Assembly: GCA_014871385.1 (NCBI GenBank) | Contig: CM026421.1 | Location: 23,178,865 to 23,242,864 of the forward strand | Direction: 5' to 3' | DNA length: 64,000 nucleotides | Source: Ceratodon purpureus | Lineage: Eukaryota; Streptophyta; Bryopsida; Pseudoditrichales; Ditrichaceae | Shown: in pieces, positions 57,501 through 64,000 of the stretch | How the letters are laid out: every line of letters begins with the position of its first letter | How positions within the stretch are numbered: position 1 is the first letter of the stretch | Program-made: the position numbers and the translations under genes | Notes under the pieces: model-generated | What the model saw: only the letters and a program-made list of their open reading frames with translations | What the model was told of the DNA's origin: nothing | Databases searched by the model: none

Positions 57501-57597
57501 CAACATACATGTAGGAATATATAATCATGCCTCGTTGCAGACGGTTCTTCAGAACCACAAGCGCTTCACTCAAGCTATTTACACTTTGCACATGCAT
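54577..57597 (-). CDS. PPR protein, PLS class with E and DYW domains, 1006 aa
   Basis: A single exon from the first in-frame ATG at 57597 (MHVQSVNSLSEALVV). The frame is open for 20-odd codons further up without an ATG, and an acceptor-like TTAG near 57687 leaves room for an upstream exon. About 23 P, L and S motifs form PLS triplets, followed by P2-L2-S2, E1 and E2 (ATWGALLGSCRTYGNVELG onward) and a complete DYW domain with HSEKLA (zinc ligand and glutamate), CTDCH and terminal CSCGDYW. DYW proteins are C-to-U RNA editing enzymes of mitochondria or plastids. Five consecutive triplets in the middle are almost identical, and Thr/Asn at position 5 of the P motifs is the main variation. No obvious targeting peptide is seen from this start, which also hints at a missing 5' exon. 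Confidence 0.92.
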   Translation of the reverse strand: MHVQSVNSLSEALVVLKNRLQRGMIIYSYMYVDVLKRCLEQKDLLAAKQVHDCIIKSGLERNDYVVSNLLRVYIGCGRLEEARHVFDGLVKKGAGSCNKMIAGYLDYNQAEDAMGVFRQMHEEDVQPNAGTYMIILKACASLSALKWGKEVHACIRHGGLKSDVRVGTALLGMYAKCGSIQEARRIFDNLMDHDIISWTVMIGAYAQSGDGKEAYRLILEMEQDGFKPDAITYLSILNACASAGALEWVKKVHRHALDAGHELDVRVGNALVHMYAKSGSIDDARVVFDRMKVRNVVSWTVMIGAYAEHGRGHEAYDLFLQMQGEGCEPDAITYLSILNACASAGALEWVKKVHRHALDAGRELDVRVGNALVHMYAKSGSIDDARVVFDRMKVRNVVSWTVMIGAYAEHGRGHEAFDLFLQMQGEGCEPDAITYLSILNACASAGALEWVKKVHRHALDAGRELDVRVGNALVHMYAKSGSIDDARVVFDRMKVRDVVSWNVMIGAYAEHGRGHEAYDLYLQMQGEGCEPDAITYLSILNACASAGALEWVKKVHRHALDAGRELDVRVGNALVHMYAKSGSIDDARVVFDRMKVRDVVSWNVMIGAYAEHGRGHEAYDLFLQMQGEGCEPDAITYLSILNACASAGALEWVKKVHRHALDAGRELDVRVGNALVHMYAKSGSIDDARVVFDRMKVRDVVSWNSMISGLAQHGLGQDALEVFRQMAAHDVKPDGFTFVAVLSACSHAGLVEEGLSQYLAMTQEYGIEPDVSHCNCMVDLLGRAGRLMEAKHFIDSMAVEPDEATWGALLGSCRTYGNVELGELAAREWLKLDPENAATYVLLSNIYAESGNWDMVSGVRTMMRERGIRKEPGRSWIEVDNKIHDFLVADLSHPECKEINENKDKLIEKLKAEGYIPDTRLVLKNRNMKDKELDICSHSEKLAIVYGLMHTPPGNPIRVFENLRVCTDCHTATKLISKVEGREIIVRDANRFHHFKNGVCSCGDYW
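55487..56915 (-). repeat. 303-bp tandem repeat within the PPR gene
   Basis: About 4.7 units with a strict 303-bp (101-codon) period, each encoding one PLS triplet. Marker word GTGCATCAT recurs at about 55534, 55837, 56140, 56443 and 56746. Units differ by only a few bases. The repeats also create a 330-codon open frame on the plus strand (55411-56403), which is a shadow. Confidence 0.93.
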
Positions 57598-57951
57598 ATT
57601 ACCACCACCTTCCACAATTTGACCCAACGCTCTCGCACTTTCACATGCAGTAACTAATTTTCCATCGTTGTCCTTGGCTTGCCTAATTCATCGACAGATT
57701 CTGCATTACTTCCACTTCAAGCAGAAATCGCCAATTCACAAAGTGAACGATGAAATGCAATTTATTTACTGTACAGAAACGTTGCATACATGCATCCTCA
57801 GCATACATCACAATCTTCACATTTCTACCACAAAGAGCAATCCCACCAGACGTGCAATTAAAAGTGCAAAGCAAGGCAAGCAAGAGTGGTACAAGCCAAA
57901 TCCTCAATATAACTCAAACCCTAGATTTAGGCTGCACTGCTGTCCTTGCTG

Positions 57952-58382
57952 CTACAGATTAACATGCTCATGCTCATACCTTTTCCCTTGTGCGGCACGC
58001 TCAACACGTTTGGTGTTACATGTAGCATCAGGTCGCAATCCCACCCGAGCCACGAGTTGGAACTTTTCCTTCACCCATTCTGGAGTATACCAACCATCTA
58101 TCCAAAGCGCTTCCCCTGTCACCTTATGTTTAAAGTCAGGTGCCCTCGGATTTCCCTACACACACAACCACCCAAGAATCAGATACAGGAAAACCTGACT
58201 AATACTTACTGATCTCTCCTCAACAGGCGACAATCCAGGAGTATATCTTTCTAACAACAACAATCGACCTCAACCATGCCAGAGACAGAGTCATGGTCAT
58301 ACCTTTCGATTCCTGTTGTCCCACCACTGAGAAGGGCCCGAAAAGTACTCCTCCCAGAGTTCATGAATCGTCTGTGAATTCC
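57952..58382 (-). CDS. OSB: OSB-type organellar single-strand DNA-binding protein, 3' exons
   Basis: Exon 58382-58303 (acceptor GATTGCAG, donor AAAG|GTATGA) and terminal exon 58155-57952 (acceptor TGTGTGTAG) read ELWEEYFSGPSQWWDNRNRK and then GNPRAPDFKHKVTGEALWID, followed by GWYTPEWVKEKF and a short tail ending HEHVNL. This is the PDF motif of plant OSB proteins, which bind single-stranded DNA in mitochondria or plastids and limit recombination. The OB-fold part should lie upstream. Candidates are a basic, acid-poor leader from an ATG at 59880 (MRIVHRLGCLLASCNYR) and an exon-like block TIELFSPREFALQGVADNVV near 59.5 kb, but I could not join them in frame. The stop is only 355 bp from the ATG of the PPR gene on the same strand. 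Confidence 0.8.
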
Positions 58383-60500
58383 CTGCAATCAATTTCATAC
58401 ATGTCAGTCCATCATTCCAGAAGGGACGCATAATAGTTTTTAAATAATATCTCATGATTTGCTGAAATGAGGAAGAGGTGGATTCATTGAGTGGTTCTAA
58501 CTCTTTAGAGCTCGTACCGATCCCAAAAACCTCTCAAAGATTATCCTCAAAGACTGAAACAAATCTGATTTCCAAAAAACGCTCAAACTTGGATGCAAAC
58601 GACACAATTCACCTCCAGATTGACGAGAAGAAGACTCGACAGACATGGATGAGAAGCTCCAAGGAAGAGATGCCCACAAGTCAAACCTACGCCCCAGCAG
58701 CAGCGAGGGCAAGCCACCTCTCGCTCTTCCAGCTCCCTGGTGCAACATTTCTAACCTTCGGGTACCTACCAATACATCATCAAGCTAGGAACTGAGAGAA
58801 TCATCAAGCATTCGAGACAGAGTAGGACACTAGTAAATATACAGCATTATTCACTATCTGGGCAACGAGTATCCTAAATCTTCAATTCCAAGCTCTCAAG
58901 AAATTTTGAAGACCCACTGCAGCTTTGGCTCATGGTTCAAAATAGAAATGTGGCAGTTCGGCACATATTCTTCTGTGAATTTGATAATTCAGCAACACAT
59001 TACAATTTTGCGCAAATGTATAAATTCCAGCACGCTGGCTTTAGAGTAAAAGTCACACGATTGATTCCTGTTTAACAGTATTTAAGGGTTTAGGGTTTTA
59101 TGAAGTATTTATTACTTCATGAATTTGCTACGTGTTTATCCCTGCACAACCATACAATGTCTTTTTTGGACAGTAAAACCCAGTGACAAGAGGCATAGAT
59201 ACTCTATTGCTAGCCTCAATGTACGAAGAAATTTAACTTACGAACCAAGCACTGCATTGCCGCCTGAAAAAATTGCTACACTGATGTGAGAATTAATTGA
59301 CCAATTCTGGAAAAACACTACAAAATTTCACGATACAAAACTACTTCTATTGTGAGTGTAAATTCCTAGGTGAATCATCCGCTTAAGAGGGTTAGCTTTA
59401 CACACAGCCTACAACAAATGAACGTGCCAGATAAAGTTCTGTCAGCTTGTGAGTTCTTTACGAATGAAGAAGTCACCATCTCTGGTGTGACAAGAATGGC
59501 AAGAAGTAGATGACAACCGACCCACAACCACATTGTCTGCAACACCTTGCAAGGCAAACTCACGGGGGCTAAACAGCTCTATTGTCTGTAGAATGAGCAT
59601 TCTAGAGACATTATTATTTTTTAAAATTTAAAAAGAGGAAAAAAAAAAGATTGAACTTGAACCTGTGGATGGTTTGGTCGCTCCGCAGCAAAGCTCCAGA
59701 TGCACGCTGAAGCTAAACCGCTGCACGGCCCGAAGCTCCTCCTCGCAGCACTTGCAAGCATCCTCCGCGGTCCGCACCTCTACCGGGTCCCCTGCTCTGA
59801 CAATAAATCGGATCCCCTCGGAATGCAGTGCGATAATTGCAACTCGCGAGAAGACAACCCAAACGATGTACAATGCGCATCGATGTGCCGCTCCAAGGAC
59901 AAAGGCGTTCCGAGGACAAACACGAAAGGCAAGCAGGAGCGAAATGGGCTACGAATGGAAGTCCGCTGGCCGCAGCCTTAAATCTGCAGCCCACCTCTTG
60001 CTTGCAGTGGAGAATGCAAGGTTTACAAACTTCCCCTGACTATAATCCTCGCCCACGTCTTAACGGCGTTCGCTATTTCTGTTCCCTTCCGCGGCGGTCC
60101 CGCGAGACAGGGCCCACGGCGCGAGACCCTTCTTTCGCTCCAGAATTCTTTCCGTCGCTCCCCCTTCTCGCGAGCCGTGTCCGGGCTCGGGATGCCACGT
60201 CGGACCCCGTCTCGAAACCCTCCCTGCCACGTCTGCATCCTCCACCTTGTCTCGTCTCGGAACCCAGAAAGACGAGACACCCCATGCATGGGCTGTCTCG
60301 CGAGACAGCCTCATGGCACTATGGCCCATGGGCATGCATGGAGATTTTCATCCATCCGAGACGGATAGAATTCGTCACGTCCTGTCGAATGACCTTCCAC
60401 GTTTTAGGGTATGATGTCTCATTTTCGTGGGTGTCACTTCTGCTCTCTCCTGTCACTTCTGCTTTCAGTCTGTCTCGTCGGAGCTGTTTCGGGTGTTGAG
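58383..60500. other. Upstream part of OSB gene and intergenic DNA
   Basis: Should contain the missing 5' OSB exons on the minus strand. From about 60.1 kb on, CGAGACA words become frequent (see findings). Confidence 0.4.
60294..60307. promoter_or_regulatory. Palindrome TGTCTCGCGAGACA
   Basis: A perfect 14-bp palindrome with core TCTCGCGAGA, which in animals is a known promoter element. Here it is two head-to-head copies of the heptamer that recurs throughout 60.1-64 kb. Confidence 0.6.
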
Positions 60501-60726
60501 GTGATGATGGGGTTCTGTGGGTGGAGATCATGCGCCGTCTCTTGCAGCCTTTTCCTCGATTTTGATTTCTGAGGTTTAGTAGGTGTGATGATGGCGTCTC
60601 CCCCCTGCTCTGTGTTTAAATTGGCAGCCTCCTGGAAAACCGGACTCATTTTATGCCATTGCCTGAGGAGAGTTGCGAGAGTTGTCTCGTGGGGTGGTGA
60701 GAGTGTTCCCTCGAGAGGAGGTGCGA

Positions 60727-60737
60727 GGGTTTATATG
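60727..60737 (+). promoter_or_regulatory. Possible TATA box of the 61.5-kb gene
   Basis: GGTTTATATGC lies about 280 bp before a good donor at 61010 (GAG|GTATGT), which would end a leader exon. Telomere-box words (GGGTTTAGGGTTTAGG at 61141-61156) lie in the following intron. Inferred. Confidence 0.35.
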
Positions 60738-61556
60738 CGCGCGTTGTCGAAGTTTGCTAATTTCTCTGCCAATTTCTCTCCGTTTCCTTCTCCGCTGTCT
60801 CGCGCCATTGTTAGATGTGTTGCGCTTAGTATTTGTGAGGTGGAGAGTGTTGTGCGAGAGGCGCTTTCATGGGCGGAGAGTGTTGTGATAGAGTTTGAGA
60901 GTGTTGTGAGAACTGAGGAGTCGGAGTCTGTTGCTGGAGCCGCGATCCAGGAGTTTGTGCGATTTGCTCGGAGGAGGAGTGCAGAGGCGATTTCGCTGAG
61001 ACAATCGAGGTATGTATACGTTCATCATCTTCTATGTGTTTGTTTTTATGGTGTTCCGGAGAGACGAGAGCGATTTTGTTGCCGGAGTTTGTCACAGAGA
61101 TTAGTTTTAGGGTTTAGTAGTCATACGTCACGACGTTCTGGGGTTTAGGGTTTAGGATAGACATGTCTCGTGGAATAGTGTTCAGGTGTATCTTGTCTGC
61201 GGTCGTTGTGGGTGGGCTCGCTGCTAATGTCAAAATGAAATGAGGACGACGATGTCGCCCCCATTACAGGAGTGTCTCGCGTTGGAATTGGAAGGGAGTT
61301 CCTGAGGATACCAATTTTGTGCATAGAATCTTAATTTCTGTCCCGATTCGTCGTTCATGTTTCGCCGAGACAACGATCCATCGTAGAGGCTCCTTCCTGT
61401 CGTCCACAGTTCCTGCCGAATTTGATGTGCACGGTTTTTGCTTCGCAGTTGTCTCGCAGTCTCGCCCCTATGTCTGTGTCTCGGAAGGCCTTATAAACTT
61501 CGCATCCAGGTTACTAACCTCCGCCCCTGTTTGTTTTAGGTTCAAGTTAGCGAGAC

Positions 61557-64000
61557 ATGGCTCCCGAGTACAGGAGGAACCTCCAGATCACGGACGACGG
61601 CGTCACGGAGGTCCACGAAAGCGACAAGAAGCTGTTTACGGAACACTACACATGGGAGGAGTGGAAGAGTTTGCTCCTGGAGTGTCATAGCGCGCCGGTG
61701 ATGTTAGGACGTCGATTGTTCTGCTGCAAGCACGAATGCCGTGGCAAGAATGGGGAGCCCATGTGTGCTCAGAAGGCGCGTCTGAATACTCATAGGTGGC
61801 ACGGGTGCCCCCTAAATGTCGACGCGAACTGTAACGTCATCCCGGAGAAGATGTACCCGAATCTGCTTGAGAAGAACGTTACCATTGACAAGCTGCAAGC
61901 GGGTGTCTCGCCCCAGAAGTTGGTGAGGGACTACGTGAACGAGACACAGGCTATGTTGCGTCGAGGTGAGCCGGTTAAATTCCAACAAGGCGTCCCTGCG
62001 ATTCGTGGTCCGAGTGGTAGATCGCCGAAGAAGCAGACGAAGAAACCCATGAAGGCCGAGACAAAAACTGTCCCTGATAGGTTGGCTGTGAGGACTTATG
62101 ATATGGTGCTCAGCAGTTCAGATTCCGAGGCAGAGGCAGACAGTGACTTTGAGGCCTCGGACTCGCCCGTGGTGGAGCGAAGACCCCATAGTAGGCCCCC
62201 GTTCATCGCCAATCCCGAGACAGCACCGACGCCTGCTGTTGTCCCTATCATCCTCTCACCGCCCCGGCGAGACACATCTGCAGGCGAAGACGACGCCACG
62301 GGAGCTGTACCTGATACGTTTGTCGTTGTTCCTCGGGCAGGACTCCCTCCTCGACAGCGAGACAAATAAGGACGAGATATTTCTGTGAGGGCTTATAAGC
62401 CGGTGAAGGAACTCGAGGACAGGGAGTTTAACTCTCGGAAAAAAAAACGCAAGACAACCCCGGCACAGAAGGTCCCAGCGGCAAAGAGCGAGACAAACAC
62501 GACGGCAACGAAGCGACCGAAACCATCGGACGAGAAACCGCCATCCCCAATCCGGGACAAGACAGCCGGATACGCCTCGGATACGTCTCGGATACGTCCC
62601 GGATACGGCTCTAATACGCCCGTCTCCACTCCCACTGTCCACACAGAGGATACTGGAGCGGAGGCTATGGTGGTCGACGAGGCCCCGATGGAGGTTCCCC
62701 TGAGCACAATGTCCGCCTTAATGCGAGACAAGGAGAAGGTTGTGGAGGAGGCTCAAGAGGCAGCGGAGTCCCTGTTCACACTAGATCCAATTCGCCAGCC
62801 CGAGACACGCTTGGGACACACGGGCCTCACCATCCTAATGGATTACGGACTTTTTGGGGAGGAGAGGGAGTTCCACACGTGGGACAGGGGAACTCTTCGG
62901 ACCAGACTGGGGGAGTTTTTGAAGAAGGAGGGGCTCGAGACAATCATCTCGCTTACCTACTTCCAATTCCAGAAGTTGAATCGAAAGGTACGGCATCTCC
63001 TCCCTGGAGTTCTCAACTTATTTATTTTATAATAACTTGTATTTGTCGTTAATATGTTGCGATATTTTAATTCTTTTTCGTCTATCTTTCATACTTGTCT
63101 CGCACTTCAATCTGTGCCTCAAGGTTGCTAACGGGGGAGGACTGCCGTACTCTCTGAATTGCAGAATTCTCTATACTCCGAGAGAGATAGCGGTCTAGCG
63201 GCAGATCTTTCTGAAGTGTTGGACACCGGGGAAATGTCCGAGACAGAGATGGACCGTCTCGCGAACGCCTCCATGGACTACTACGTCAATGTCCACGACT
63301 CGAAGAAACACGAGGAGGCCGTAGATGCCCAGCGCCTTCATAACGCCAGTCTGAAGGAGAAATTCATCGCAGACAGGGTTGCAGCGTGGGAGGAGTCCAA
63401 GGCTGGGGAGTTGGAGGAAGTGTCATGGGGTTGGAATCCTCTGTACCACATATGCGCGAAGAACCCCGCTGTCTCGGAGAGGCTACCTCCCATGCCCTGG
63501 AAGCACAACGAAACGGAGGCGCGAGACGTGGTCAAGGCACTCGGTACGAGACGGACGCTGCCAATCGGAGCAGGCCTGGAGCCAAAGATCATTCGCGTTT
63601 TCCTCCTCGTCCACAATATTTGGTACAGGTCAGTAGAGTGTACTTGTTTATTTTTATTTTTTCGTCCTGAGGTACCTTATTCAATTCAAACTAATTTTGA
63701 AAAAAAAAAAACGGCACGGGCCCCTCATATTCTCCTCGTGCTCTGGTATACCAGCTCAGCGGACCCACTGCAAGGAGCACTGGACAAAAGTGTCCAGGAG
63801 AAGTTGTCTTTGCCTGGAGCTCTAGACACAGCGAGGTGTCTCGTTCAGGCCGCTGGGAGTACACTATTTGCTGCTGATCCAGTCGCGGAGACGGCGGACG
63901 CCATTACAGCAGCATGCATGTCCCTCCAGGGCGGTGTCTTGGATGCCCTGCAGGCGTGGCTCCTGACAGTCCAGGCTCGGGCACTGGAAGACTTTGCAGC
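61557..64000 (+). CDS. Unidentified multi-exon gene, 5' part, runs off window
   Basis: A leader intron 61010-61539 (GAG|GTATGT to TTGTTTTAG) precedes the ATG at 61557 (agacATGG, MAPEYRRNLQITDDG). Block 1 (61557-62369) holds a Cys/His cluster (CCKHEC, then C, then HRWHGC) that could bind zinc, then a basic and an acidic Ser/Asp region. Block 2 (62370-62987) adds KKKRKTTPAQK, a nuclear-signal-like stretch, and ends at donor AAG|GTACGG. Exon 63165-63628 and an exon from 63755 to the window end follow with matching phases (introns 62988-63164 and 63629-63754). The frame is not continuous between blocks 1 and 2, so this copy is interrupted once or has an unseen intron. No domain recognised; FAR1/MULE-like zinc binding is only a guess. 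It could be a host gene or part of a mobile element. The coding sequence carries the CGAGACA heptamer in several frames. Confidence 0.5.

Noticed and set aside
59628-59880. Separate small gene starting MYIVWVVFSRV
   Set aside because: Two frames compete here and neither joins cleanly to a neighbour. A leader exon of the OSB gene is equally likely, so no independent gene is called.
61141-61156. True telomere or interstitial telomeric array
   Set aside because: Only about two units; fits a telo-box in a plant leader intron.

Overview
The window looks like nuclear DNA of a land plant, most likely a moss. It has GT-AG introns, a near-perfect plant-type tRNA-Phe(GAA), plant (TTTAGGG)-type repeats, an LSM7 gene in five exons, an OSB-type organellar single-strand DNA-binding gene, and a DYW-class PPR gene whose PLS triplets are nearly identical to each other. 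Most of the rest is mobile DNA and its debris.

Layout. 0-3.5 kb: a RING-H2/coiled-coil gene of unknown family, with C-rich minisatellites of the same orientation on both sides. 4.1-9.0 kb: a tRNA-derived SINE, then a 1,208-bp inverted repeat whose arms each carry a tRNA-Val-like sequence and a tRNA-Phe gene. 9.06-16.37 kb and 43.85-51.16 kb: two copies of a 7,317-bp pogo-like DNA transposon with TA target duplications and no difference I can see. Its transposase reads as three exons (927 aa), and its first intron appears to hold a spliced gene on the opposite strand. 16.6-16.9 kb: a second SINE. 18.5-26.2 kb: a nearly full-length LINE on the minus strand whose 5' end abuts half a tRNA-Val. 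27.5-28.4 kb: a two-exon gene for a probable plastid protein. 30.6-34.95 kb: a decayed PIF/Harbinger element with transposase and Myb-like remnants and a promoter rich in heat-shock-type motifs. 36.0-37.4 kb: LSM7. 40.6-51.5 kb: remains of a minus-strand gene or genes with lipase-3 and CHAT-like segments, interrupted by the second pogo copy. 51.7-53.6 kb: a decaying tandem array. 54.6-57.6 kb: the PPR gene. 57.9-58.4 kb and beyond: the OSB gene. 60.5-64 kb: the start of an unidentified multi-exon gene that runs off the window.

The three most unusual signals are: (1) the pogo element with an antisense gene inside its transposase intron and a duplicated splice acceptor; (2) dense, strand- and frame-independent repetition of the heptamer CGAGACA across the last 4 kb, through both leader and coding sequence; (3) the minisatellite-flanked RING gene. 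The functional host genes point to organelle nucleic-acid metabolism (OSB, PPR-DYW) and RNA processing (LSM7). All exon structures were assembled by eye from frames and splice consensus and have not been checked against transcripts.
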